A stretch of 7,431 nt of DNA from Acidobacteriaceae bacterium (GCA_003162495.1 PMOF01000136.1:1-7431), one strand, 5' to 3'; positions 1 to 6,749 are shown, counted from the stretch's first letter. Numbers and translations are program-made. The notes: generated from the letters alone by a model not told the origin.

Positions 1-1509
1 GAGTGGGATCCAGAGAAACTGCGTATCGTTCTGGCGCATGAGCGCTCGCACGTCCAGCAAGGAGACTTCTACTTGCAGATGCTGGCGGGGCTCTATGCCG
101 CTCTGTACTGGTTCAGCCCGCTGGGATGGTGGTTGAAACACAGGCTCTCCGACCTGGGAGAGGCCATCAGCGACCGCGCCGGGCTGGAGCAAGCTTCCAG
201 CCGAGCTTCGTATGCACAGGTGCTGCTTGAATTCGCGGCCATGCCGCGCCCAACCACAATAGGAATCGCCATGGCTCGCACCAGTAATCTCTCTCCTCGC
301 ATTGAACGGCTGTTAAACGACTCAAGCTTCCGGCAGGCCTTTGCGGGCAGCCGGCGGCGCGCGCTGCTGGTGGCACTGCTGGTTCCGGTGGCGCTGTTCG
401 CAGGCACGGCGCTGATTCGCGTGGAGGCGGCCGGCGCGGCGCAGGCCGTTCAATCACCGACCGCTCCAGCGGCTCAAACCGCGCCCACAAGCGGCCAGGC
501 GCATCCCGATCAGGCGCCCGTACCGGCCGCAGAACCGGATCAGATTGGACCGAGCGGCGCTGCCCCAAGCGGCCCTGCGGCTCCCGCAATGCCGCCGGGG
601 CCGATGGATCCGGCCGCACCCCCGCCGCCCAACGTTCCTGGGTCGACAGTGATTCCGCAAGGCGCTCCCTCGGTTGCGCCAGTCCCCTCGGTTCCGCCGA
701 TGGCGGCAGCCCCGACTCAATACGGCGAAATCCACGACTCAGCAGACGATCGCGCGACGATCACCGACACGCAGGACACCAGCGTCACCGACACAAAAAC
801 TCAAGACGAGAAACGTGCCCAGGGTACTTCCAAACGCCACGGCTATTCCTATTCGCATTCCTCGGATGGAGACTCTTGGGCGCTGATCACGGATCCGGGT
901 GACCGAGTCACCTTCTCCGGCGACTGGAACAACTATTCCAAGGACACCATCGACAAAGTTCGCAAGCTGACCCATGGAAAGTTCCTCTGGTTTACACACG
1001 AGGGCAAGTCCTATTTCATTGACGACCCAGCTGTCATGGCCCAGATCGAGGCCATGTACAAACCGATGGAAGCTCTTGGCAAGCAGCAGGAAGTGCTGGG
1101 GAAGCAGCAGGAGGAGCTCGGCCGTCAACAGGAAGCACTCGGACGCAAGCAGGAGCAGGCCAGCGTTCCCACTCCCGATGTGTCAAAGGAGATGGCGAAA
1201 CTGAACGAGGCCATGGCGAAACTCGACGCCAAGAAGGGAAGCACGGTGAGCCAGGATGAACTTGCCGATATCGAGGGCGAGCTCGGCGCAATTCAGGGAC
1301 GGCTGGGCGGATTGCAAGGGGAAATGGGAGCCAAGCAGGGCGAATTTGGCGCGATGCAGGGAAAGCTGGGCGCGGAACAAGGCAAGCTAGGCGCCGAGCA
1401 AGGACGGCTGGGGGCGGAACAGGGCAAGATCGCGGCGGAAGCCGACCTCAAGGTTAAGTCCATCATTGATGAGAGCCTGCGCAACGGGAAAGCGCGGCCG
1501 GTGGAGTAG
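1..1509 (+). CDS. M56 family (BlaR1-type) membrane metallopeptidase, 5' end missing
   Basis: The reading frame is open from the first base, so the gene starts upstream; 502 codons are visible. Codons 13-17 read HERSH, the HExxH zinc motif, preceded by VLA as in M56 peptidases. Glu54 and Asp58 (GEAISD) lie where BlaR1 proteins have the third ligand in E-x-A-C-D, and 'ALYWFSPLGWWL' between them is typical of the family. A membrane helix follows at codons 121-139, then a long Pro/Ala-rich linker (about 142-235), a small unrecognised domain (about 281-355, with 'GKFLWF' and 'FIDDP'), and two blocks of glycine-containing heptads to the C-terminus. BlaR1 itself ends in a penicillin-binding sensor domain; none is present here. 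Family members often sit next to a BlaI-type repressor, which would lie upstream out of view. A role as a membrane protease relaying an envelope signal is inference; the signal is unknown. The protease family call is strong. Confidence 0.85.
   Translation, partial: EWDPEKLRIVLAHERSHVQQGDFYLQMLAGLYAALYWFSPLGWWLKHRLSDLGEAISDRAGLEQASSRASYAQVLLEFAAMPRPTTIGIAMARTSNLSPRIERLLNDSSFRQAFAGSRRRALLVALLVPVALFAGTALIRVEAAGAAQAVQSPTAPAAQTAPTSGQAHPDQAPVPAAEPDQIGPSGAAPSGPAAPAMPPGPMDPAAPPPPNVPGSTVIPQGAPSVAPVPSVPPMAAAPTQYGEIHDSADDRATITDTQDTSVTDTKTQDEKRAQGTSKRHGYSYSHSSDGDSWALITDPGDRVTFSGDWNNYSKDTIDKVRKLTHGKFLWFTHEGKSYFIDDPAVMAQIEAMYKPMEALGKQQEVLGKQQEELGRQQEALGRKQEQASVPTPDVSKEMAKLNEAMAKLDAKKGSTVSQDELADIEGELGAIQGRLGGLQGEMGAKQGEFGAMQGKLGAEQGKLGAEQGRLGAEQGKIAAEADLKVKSIIDESLRNGKARPVE
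1069..1152 (+). repeat. First heptad block of the M56 protein (four 7-residue units)
   Basis: Codons 357-384 form four consecutive seven-residue units of the pattern E-x-L-G-[KR]-[QK]-Q (EALGKQQ, EVLGKQQ, EELGRQQ, EALGRKQ). Leucine recurs every seventh residue with Gln/Glu/Lys around it, as expected for a helical coiled-coil segment, although a glycine directly after each leucine is unusual. The DNA period is 21 bases. Confidence 0.85.
1276..1443 (+). repeat. Second heptad block of the M56 protein (eight 7-residue units)
   Basis: Codons 426-481 form eight units of G-[EKR]-[LMFI]-[GA]-[AG]-x-[QA], with near-identical later units (GKLGAEQ twice, GRLGAEQ once). The last unit (GKIAAEA) is degenerate. 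A hydrophobic residue occupies the third position of every unit. The similarity of neighbouring units suggests growth by in-frame tandem duplication of 21 bases, so copy number may vary among strains. Confidence 0.88.
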
Positions 1510-1567
1510 GTTCCGCGCACGTCATCAAACAGGCGCAACCAAGCGTCGCGATGAGCCGATTGATGCC

Positions 1568-1598
1568 TTGATAAAGGTGGAGTATCGTCGAGACGATA
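1568..1598 (+). promoter_or_regulatory. Possible promoter with a 16-base palindromic operator
   Basis: Positions 1583-1598 read TATCGTC-GA-GACGATA: two perfect 7-base arms around two bases, the form of a dimeric repressor site. TTGATA at 1568-1573 matches the -35 consensus at five of six bases. With an 18-base spacer, GACGAT at 1592-1597 would be a weak -10 (three of six), lying inside the palindrome. A repressor bound there would block transcription of the VWFA gene that starts about 50-60 bases downstream. Which regulator binds is unknown; a BlaI-type protein is a guess based on the upstream M56 gene. The palindrome is certain; its function is inferred. Confidence 0.5.
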
Positions 1599-1645
1599 GG
1601 CGGTGCCGAGGCGCCTCTGCGCTGGAGCCCTAACTTCGTCCTCCG

Positions 1646-2845
1646 ATGGTCTGCCGGATGTCACGATTGCGCTGGGTCAAAGCTGGAATCCTGTGCGCTG
1701 CGCTGTTGCTGATCGCGCCTAATAGCGGCGTGACTGCTGCTGATGCTCAAAGCCCCACCTCGACCTCTCCGGTCCAACTGATTCCGCGCACGAAGGAAAC
1801 GCGGGAGCGAATAGACCAGGCTTCTCGTCGCATCATGCTCAATGTGCAAGTGACCGACTTGTCGGATAAGCCGGTGACAGGGCTGAAGCCCGAGGATTTC
1901 ACGTTGCTTGACAACCATAAGCCACAGAAGATCGCAGCATTTCGCGAAGTCGACGGACAGGCTTTCAGTTCCGATGTGCATGTTGTGCTTGTTCTGGATG
2001 CGATCAACGATGGTGGATCGGCAATCGGTCATCTGAAAAAAGATTTTGGAAGATTTCTTTCCCTGGGCCACGAACCGTTGGCATACCCGCTCTCGCTAAT
2101 TTTCGTGTCCGATGCGGGAGCCGTCGAATCGCAACCATCCACCGATCGCGCCGTGATCGCAGCGCAGCTTGCGCAGTTTGCGCATCGCCCTCACAGCTCG
2201 GACTGCGAGCCAATAGAGTCGATAGAGGGTAGCCGAATGCAAGGTCAACCGACTCCGACGCAAGGAAGCCGGACGCAGGAGCAAGCGGACTGCATGACTG
2301 CGCATTTCACGCAGTCAGTCGCCGCGCTCCGGAATCTGCTGGCCGAGCAGCAGAACCTGCCTGGCCGGGCCATTCTGGTCTGGGCGGGCGCAGGCTGGCC
2401 CATGGTTGCGGACTACGGCGCCGGACCGGGCGCTGGAGAACATCCTGGAAACTACCGCGACGTACTCGTGGAACTGACCATGGATCTGCGCGAAGCCCAA
2501 GTGACCCTGGATGCGATTTCCTGGGGTGATTTCAAGCGTCCCAAGCATGTTCGCAAGCCCATCGTCAGCGTGAATGCCAGCGTCCCCTATACGCCGGATC
2601 AAATTGCTGAGGAAGAGATGGCGCTCTCGGTTCTTGCGCGTCTGAGCGGAGGTCAGGCAGTTGCCAAGGTCAAGAACTTCTCGGATATCTTCGCCACATT
2701 CCTGGCCGGTGCAGATCACTTTTACGGGTTGTCATTTGACTCGGTCCCCGCCGCGGCGCCGGACGAGTTTCATACGATCGAGGTCAAGGTCGACCGGCCG
2801 GGTGTCACCGTTCGCACTTCCACCGCATATTATGCGCAACCCTGA
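1646..2845 (+). CDS. Secreted VWFA-related acidobacterial domain protein
   Basis: The 399-residue product has an N-terminal secretion signal: basic residues (RLRWVK), a hydrophobic core about residues 13-24, and a likely cut near AADA-Q at 34-35. Residues 65-103 (LNVQVTDLSDKPVTGLKPEDF...) match the opening strand region of the VWFA-related family widespread in Acidobacteria. VHVVLVLDA (111-119) starts the Rossmann-like VWA core, and GRAILVWAGAGWP (240-252) is a central strand. The metal site is not canonical: DAIND replaces D-x-S-x-S. Residues 187-216 form a Gln/Ser/Thr-rich insert between two cysteines, containing two similar GSR-x-Q segments. No strong ribosome site precedes ATG 1646 or the in-frame ATG at 1658; the latter (395 residues) gives an equally good signal peptide. 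It follows the M56 gene after 136 bases on the same strand. Probable role: protein-protein binding in the periplasm or outside the cell; the partner is unknown. Confidence 0.85.
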   Translation: MVCRMSRLRWVKAGILCAALLLIAPNSGVTAADAQSPTSTSPVQLIPRTKETRERIDQASRRIMLNVQVTDLSDKPVTGLKPEDFTLLDNHKPQKIAAFREVDGQAFSSDVHVVLVLDAINDGGSAIGHLKKDFGRFLSLGHEPLAYPLSLIFVSDAGAVESQPSTDRAVIAAQLAQFAHRPHSSDCEPIESIEGSRMQGQPTPTQGSRTQEQADCMTAHFTQSVAALRNLLAEQQNLPGRAILVWAGAGWPMVADYGAGPGAGEHPGNYRDVLVELTMDLREAQVTLDAISWGDFKRPKHVRKPIVSVNASVPYTPDQIAEEEMALSVLARLSGGQAVAKVKNFSDIFATFLAGADHFYGLSFDSVPAAAPDEFHTIEVKVDRPGVTVRTSTAYYAQP

Positions 2846-2933
2846 CGGAGACCCGGCAGACGTGGCCGAAACCGTTCCTTTCAGGTTCCGAACAGATCGT
2901 CGCGTACACGAAAGCAAATTCGCTTGTTAAGCT

Positions 2934-2970
2934 GCGCAGACCGCTGTAGCAGGTCGGATTGAATCTGCGC
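2934..2970. terminator. Possible bidirectional terminator between convergent genes
   Basis: GCGCAGA at 2934-2940 and TCTGCGC at 2964-2970 are perfect 7-base inverted arms around 23 bases. The repeat lies in the 125-base gap between the converging VWFA and protease genes and touches the protease stop codon. Neither side has a proper T-run, so rho-independent termination would be weak. The rest of the gap (2846-2933) shows nothing I can name. Confidence 0.35.
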
Positions 2971-5226
2971 TCAGTTCAGTTTCAGACCTAGGGGCCGGAC
3001 GAAACTGAGCGGAACGCTGTCCGGCTGTTGATTTGCCGTCGGATGAGGCATGCAGTGGCTTCTCGATTGCGCCGCTGCCAGGTACGAGCGGGTCACATGC
3101 ATACGGTCCATGACGATGTAGCGGGTGCGTAGGCCGTCGATGGTCGGAGGAAGCTGGGCTGGAACGCGAATGCGGTCGACGTAAATCACCAGCGCGGGTT
3201 CGCTCGGATTGTCCAGGCTCTGGCCCACGCCCACTCCGAAGAAGGCCGAGTTCTGCTTCATAAGGGTTGATGCGATCTGCTGCTTGACTGCCACGGCCTG
3301 GTTGAGGAGCGCGGCCGGAATGGCGCGGACGCCGGTCTCCGAAGGAGTCTGCGGTGCCGAGCCGAAGGCCACCGCATGAGGATGGGTGGGAATCACCAGC
3401 GTGCGGACGCCGTCCACGGTTGCGGGCGCGGTCACCGCCATGGCTTCATCCACATACAAAATGACGGCAGCCTCGCCGGGGTGATCGCTGCTCTTGCCGG
3501 TGGCCGCGCCCAGAATACCGGCTGAGGGATTCACCAGCATGCGGGCCTGCGCCAAAGCCTGCTGCGCGCGCGCAATCTCTGCGTCGGGCAGCGTGCGAGC
3601 CTGCGCCGCGCTGATTGTGTTGTCGCCGTAGTTAAGGCAACTCACGGCATGATCCGCGCCGCCGACAAAGGTGTAAGCCGTTCCGCCGCCGATCTGGGTG
3701 CTGAGCTCGCTGAGCACGTCGGCGACCGGGTTGGCCACGCCCTGGCTGACGCCGGATGCATCGGCGCCGCCGGCGAAGAACAGGCCCACCGGTTCAGCGT
3801 TCGAGGCATCGACGACCAGCGATCCGGAATCGCCGGCGTCGCTGAATTGATTGCCGCTGATGGCCAGTTGATTGGTATAGGTCTTGGTCAGGTAGGGTTT
3901 GGTTTCAGCGCAGTCAAGGTAGTAGTCGACATTCACATTCACGTCGAGCGCTGAGATGCCTGCGCAGGTAAGGCCGGTGGTGCGTCCGCTCTTGGCCACG
4001 GTCAGATTGAGCGAGGCAGGCTCGCCTTTGCCGCCGGTGGAGGAGACACCGGGTGGCGCGGCGGCCAGGGTACCGTCGGACTGGCGGGCGCCAAATTCGA
4101 GGATGCCGCCATTTACGGACATCGCGTCGGAATTGACCTGGGCAATGGCGGCGTCGGCGTTGGTTGCGCTGGAGCTGAGCGGGAGCCAGCCGGTGAGCGA
4201 GGCCACTGGGGTGGTGCCTGCGCCGTCTCCGTTGGGGGTGCAGTTGTTGTCGATCAATCCGGGCTGCACGATGGGGTCGCCCACGGCGGCATGGTCGCTG
4301 CGCGCCAGCACGTGGTTGTTGCTGAGCAGGTACTGGTGGTTGGCGGGGTCCTGGATGAGCGATCCAAGAGTTCCTCCGCAGCAGTCCATGATCTGATTTC
4401 CAGCAGTATCGAAATCGTTGTTGTTTCCGCCCGAGCTGCCGAGCGGCGCCAGGGTGGGCAATTGCGCCTGGTGTGTGGAGGGATTGCTGGTGACACCCGC
4501 CGCGTTCAGCAGCAACTCAGCCGCGGTGGTGGAAGAGGAAGCGCCGATGGTGGCCACGATAAAGGTAGCGCTGGCGGCAGAGATCGCGGCCGGCGCCGAG
4601 TAGGTGACGGTGCAGGAAGTGAAGGCCTGGGCGCTGCGCTGGCAGGCGGCCGGGGTGAGCGAGCCTAGCCCGCCCGTTGAACCCGCAGCAGAGCTGGAGA
4701 GTGCGTAGGAGATGGCGGTGCTGCCGCCGGCTTCGGCAAGGTAGCCGGTGAGTGTCGCTTGTCCGTTGGCGCCCAGTGCGGCGTTCTCGGGAGTGAGCGG
4801 CTGCAGGAAGCCCGGCGTTATGGTGAGCACGGCGCTGGCCGCGGTTTCGGACGAACCCGGCCTTGACTCGGGAGTTGCGGTCACCACGACCTGTATGCGA
4901 TCGGCAGTGATATAGCTGGGCGGGGTGTACTGGCCGGAGGAGTTGATGCTGCCGGGTCCGCTCAGGTTGTCGCCGCCGGAAACCGCCCAGGTGACGGCTG
5001 CTGCACCGCCTCCGGGGAGGGTTGCGGTGAACTGCTCCACGGAAGTGCCGTGGGAGTTGGCCGCATTGCAGCCGGTGCAGTTGGTGTCAATGGAACTGAC
5101 GCCGGGGGAGATGGAGAAGGCGCCGTTCGAGGGGTTTGCGGACACCGGCCCACCGGCGCAACCGGCTGCGACGAGCGCACCCGATGCGAGGAGAATCGAG
5201 AGAATCCGTATGCCCAGACTTCGCAT
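2971..5226 (-). CDS. Ig-like and trypsin-like (NAL1-type) serine protease lipoprotein
   Basis: The product is 751 residues from ATG 5226. Residues 1-22 form a lipoprotein signal ending VAAG before Cys23, so lipid anchoring in the envelope is likely. Two Ig-like domains follow (about 39-138 and 142-243; 'VTWAVSGG' and 'GQYTPP' in the first). The protease domain spans about 255-517 with a complete chymotrypsin-type triad: His305 in LSNNHVLA, Asp358 in NADAAIA and Ser467 in GDSGSLV. 'GDPIVQPG' and 'AKSGRTTGLT' match the NAL1-like trypsin group better than HtrA, and there is no PDZ domain. The C-terminus has two copies of a module (565-612, 658-705). Several cysteines, including a CC pair, suggest disulfides. 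The frame stays open to an ATG at 5400, but ATG 5226 has GGGGA eight bases upstream, and the 58-residue extension would put a charged, non-signal stretch before the lipoprotein signal. Substrate unknown. Confidence 0.8.
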   Translation of the reverse strand: MRSLGIRILSILLASGALVAAGCAGGPVSANPSNGAFSISPGVSSIDTNCTGCNAANSHGTSVEQFTATLPGGGAAAVTWAVSGGDNLSGPGSINSSGQYTPPSYITADRIQVVVTATPESRPGSSETAASAVLTITPGFLQPLTPENAALGANGQATLTGYLAEAGGSTAISYALSSSAAGSTGGLGSLTPAACQRSAQAFTSCTVTYSAPAAISAASATFIVATIGASSSTTAAELLLNAAGVTSNPSTHQAQLPTLAPLGSSGGNNNDFDTAGNQIMDCCGGTLGSLIQDPANHQYLLSNNHVLARSDHAAVGDPIVQPGLIDNNCTPNGDGAGTTPVASLTGWLPLSSSATNADAAIAQVNSDAMSVNGGILEFGARQSDGTLAAAPPGVSSTGGKGEPASLNLTVAKSGRTTGLTCAGISALDVNVNVDYYLDCAETKPYLTKTYTNQLAISGNQFSDAGDSGSLVVDASNAEPVGLFFAGGADASGVSQGVANPVADVLSELSTQIGGGTAYTFVGGADHAVSCLNYGDNTISAAQARTLPDAEIARAQQALAQARMLVNPSAGILGAATGKSSDHPGEAAVILYVDEAMAVTAPATVDGVRTLVIPTHPHAVAFGSAPQTPSETGVRAIPAALLNQAVAVKQQIASTLMKQNSAFFGVGVGQSLDNPSEPALVIYVDRIRVPAQLPPTIDGLRTRYIVMDRMHVTRSYLAAAQSRSHCMPHPTANQQPDSVPLSFVRPLGLKLN
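3112..3534 (-). repeat. Duplicated C-terminal module in the protease
   Basis: Residues 565-612 (DNA 3391-3534) and 658-705 (DNA 3112-3255) of the protease align along most of their length. Shared features are a glycine-rich start (GILGAATG / FFGVGVG), D-[HN]-P-x-E, a hydrophobic strand ending YVD (VILYVD / LVIYVD), and [TP]-[VI]-D-G-[VL]-R-T. One gap is needed. The segment between them (613-657) is not repeated. This looks like an old duplication of a small alpha/beta module of unknown role. Confidence 0.75.
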
Positions 5227-5234
5227 GGTCAACA

Positions 5235-5251
5235 TCCCCAAAGCTATTCTA
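5235..5251 (-). promoter_or_regulatory. Possible -10 box and ribosome site for the protease gene
   Basis: On the minus strand TAGAAT (5251-5246) matches the -10 consensus at five of six bases, and GGGGA (5239-5235) is a Shine-Dalgarno-like sequence eight bases before ATG 5226. I see no good -35 at 17-18 bases, and the leader would be very short, so the promoter part is weak. The ribosome site supports the 5226 start. Confidence 0.3.
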
Positions 5252-5405
5252 TCGAATGCCATCTTCGGGAAGGAGAATCGAGCGGTGCGCCGTGGTTCGA
5301 GGGATGGGTTAGTGACTCCGCTCAAGTTCTTGGGGGAGGGGTTTGCGTACAGAGGCAAATCCTCAGAGGCCGTGAAGCCCACGTTGCTTTTGCGGCACAT
5401 AATTC

Positions 5406-5421
5406 ACGGGTTGAAGCCTGT
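5406..5421. repeat. Small hairpin, possible decayed intergenic repeat
   Basis: ACGGG (5406-5410) and CCTGT (5417-5421) pair with one G-T wobble around TTGAAG. The form ACGGGcTGAAGcCCGT is a style of intergenic hairpin I recall from Acidobacteria, and this would be a worn copy. It lies in the 236-base gap between the lacI-type gene and the protease gene. Other small symmetric stretches nearby are CCCT (5423-5426) with AGGG (5433-5436), and the palindrome CGCTAGCG (5444-5451) just downstream of the repressor stop codon; either could help terminate it. No T-run is present. Confidence 0.35.
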
Positions 5422-5462
5422 ACCCTTCGCCGAGGGGCAGTCCCGCTAGCGCAGGATAGGGG

Positions 5463-6518
5463 CTATCGCGCTGCGGTGGCGGGCGCCGCGGTCGATCCGC
5501 GCACCACGAGGCTGGTGGACACCAGAAACTCGCGCTGCTTCTTCGGGTTGCCGGGGTCCTCCGCCTGCTGGCGCAGCGCTTCAAAGGCGGCACGCGCTAG
5601 CTCGGTGCGCGACAGGCGGATGGTGGTGAGCGGGGGCAGCGTGAACTCGGCGAAGTCGATGTCGTCGAGGCCGACCACCGACAAATCCTGAGGCACGCGC
5701 AGGCCCTCCATGTAAGCGGCGCGCAGCACTCCGATGGCGGTCATGTCATTGGAGCAAAGAATGGCCGTGGGGCGCGTGGCGAGCTCCTGCAGCTGACGGT
5801 AGCCGGCCACGCCGCCCTTGAGGGTGTGGTCGCATTCCACGACCCACTTCTTCTGGATCGCCAGCCCAGCGGCTTCCATGGCGGCGCGGAAGTCGTTTTC
5901 GCGGGTGATGGCCGAGTGCAGCTTGTGCGGCCCGGCGAGAAACGCGATTTTGCGATGACCCAGTTCCGCCAGATGATGAATGGCGGCTTGAATTCCGGTG
6001 GTGTAGTCGAGCAGGATGGTGCTGGCCTTGGGATCGTCGAGTCGAAACTCGGCCAGTACCAAAGGGATGTTGCGATGCGTGAGCTGGTCAAGGACCGGCT
6101 CTTCCTGTCCAAAGGTGAGCACCGCCACGCCTTCCACCTTGCGCTCCAGCATGCGGCGCACGCAGGAGGCGAGCACGGCGGTATCGCTGTTCGAAGAACT
6201 GACCAGAATTTCGTAGCCGTGAGCGACCGCGATCTCTTCAAAGCTCTGGATCAGTTCCGGGAAAAACGGATTGGTAATGTTCTCGACAATGATGCCCAGA
6301 ATGCGGCTGCGGCCGGAAACCAGGCTGCGGGCATGGGTGTTGGGAAAATACTTCAACTGCTCGATGGCCAGCCACACGCGCTTGCTCAGCCGCTCGCTGA
6401 CCGCAGGAGAGCCGTTGATGGTTCTGGAGACCGTTGCAATGGAAACCTTAGCCAGCGCGGCGACGGTGCGTATGTCAGGTGGTTTGCCGGCAGTCCTGCT
6501 TTTTACTTTTCGAACCAC
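5463..6518 (-). CDS. LacI family transcriptional repressor
   Basis: The 351-residue product has the standard length and layout of the family. An N-terminal helix-turn-helix at about 15-40 (DIRTVAALAKVSIATVSRTIN) is followed by the hinge helix (PNTHARSLVSGRS, 59-71), with Leu66 where LacI has its DNA-intercalating leucine. The sugar-binding-protein-like domain starts at ILGIIVENITNPFF (73-86). Further signatures are HHLAELGHRKIAFLAG (181-196), ILCSNDMTAIGVLRA (253-267) and VVGLDDIDFAEFTLPPLTT (281-299). The effector cannot be told from sequence. The start is GTG with a good ribosome site, GAGGA, seven bases upstream. The gene upstream on the same strand is a glycerate kinase 265 bases away, with a REP-like element between; the protease gene downstream starts 236 bases after its stop. 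It probably represses sugar or sugar-acid genes and possibly itself. Confidence 0.93.
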   Translation of the reverse strand: MVRKVKSRTAGKPPDIRTVAALAKVSIATVSRTINGSPAVSERLSKRVWLAIEQLKYFPNTHARSLVSGRSRILGIIVENITNPFFPELIQSFEEIAVAHGYEILVSSSNSDTAVLASCVRRMLERKVEGVAVLTFGQEEPVLDQLTHRNIPLVLAEFRLDDPKASTILLDYTTGIQAAIHHLAELGHRKIAFLAGPHKLHSAITRENDFRAAMEAAGLAIQKKWVVECDHTLKGGVAGYRQLQELATRPTAILCSNDMTAIGVLRAAYMEGLRVPQDLSVVGLDDIDFAEFTLPPLTTIRLSRTELARAAFEALRQQAEDPGNPKKQREFLVSTSLVVRGSTAAPATAAR

Positions 6519-6525
6519 GAACCGA

Positions 6526-6530
6526 TCCTC
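6526..6530 (-). promoter_or_regulatory. Ribosome binding site deciding the GTG start of the LacI-type gene
   Basis: The minus strand reads GAGGA at 6530-6526, seven bases before GTG 6518. No in-frame ATG exists near the start of the conserved helix-turn-helix, so this site supports GTG initiation. Confidence 0.65.
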
Positions 6531-6547
6531 ATCCTGGGGAGCAAGCG

Positions 6548-6564
6548 TGAAAGCAATGTTATCG
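6548..6564. promoter_or_regulatory. Possible imperfect LacI-type operator
   Basis: GAAAGC (6549-6554) and GTTATC (6558-6563) form an imperfect inverted pair (four of six positions symmetric) around AAT, 30-45 bases upstream of the repressor start. Many LacI-family sites carry GATAAC/GTTATC-like half-sites, and self-regulation is common in the family. The symmetry is poor and three central bases is not the usual spacing, so this is only a candidate. Confidence 0.25.
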
Positions 6565-6660
6565 CATCGGACGGGTGGGCGCGGAAGGGAAGCGAACGGA
6601 GCGCAGAGTTAGGTCGAGTCTGCGCCGTTGCGCGATGCGGAGAAGCTAGTGTAGTGAGTC

Positions 6661-6749
6661 TGAAGTTCATCGAAGAACAACCGCAGATTCTTCGACTCAC
6701 CACCCCCGAACTGAAAGACGTTCGGGGCCCCGTTCGCTCAGAATGACAG
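6661..6749. repeat. REP-like intergenic element with two hairpins
   Basis: Two stem-loops lie in tandem. CGAAGAA (6671-6677) pairs with TTCTTCG (6688-6694) around ten bases. CCCCGAAC (6704-6711) pairs with GTTCGGGG (6720-6727) around eight bases. The 10-base palindrome CGGGGCCCCG (6723-6732) overlaps the second stem, so an alternative fold is possible. On the minus strand the element begins CTGTCATTCTGAGCGAA and continues to GAAGAATCTGCGG; such 'CATTCTGAGCGAA...GAAGAATCT' elements are, as I recall, dispersed between genes in many Acidobacteria. It lies downstream of the glycerate kinase stop and may act as its terminator or stabilise its mRNA end. The rest of the 265-base gap (6519-6660, 6750-6783) holds the leader of the LacI-type gene and nothing else I recognise. 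Confidence 0.65.

Noticed and set aside
741..765. Repeated GACGATC in the M56 linker region
   Set aside because: It is in coding sequence, encodes different residues in the two copies, and is too short to mean much.
1069..1443. CRISPR-like or DNA-level satellite array
   Set aside because: The 21-base period keeps the reading frame and encodes heptads without spacers, so it is a protein repeat.
1608..1617. GAGGCGCCTC palindrome upstream of the VWFA gene
   Set aside because: It is short, GC-rich, has no loop and no T-run, and is expected by chance in this composition.
5227..5400. A 58-residue N-terminal extension of the protease starting at 5400
   Set aside because: The lipoprotein signal begins at ATG 5226, which has a ribosome site; the extension is charged and would bury the signal.
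4925..5691. Overlapping plus-strand open frames across the start of the protease gene and the spacer
   Set aside because: They mirror the Ala/Gly/Ser-rich protease and the end of the repressor gene, and no domain is visible.
5826..6746. A 306-codon open frame on the plus strand opposite the LacI-type gene
   Set aside because: It is antisense to a clear LacI-family protein, shows no recognisable motifs, and long antisense frames are common in GC-rich coding DNA.
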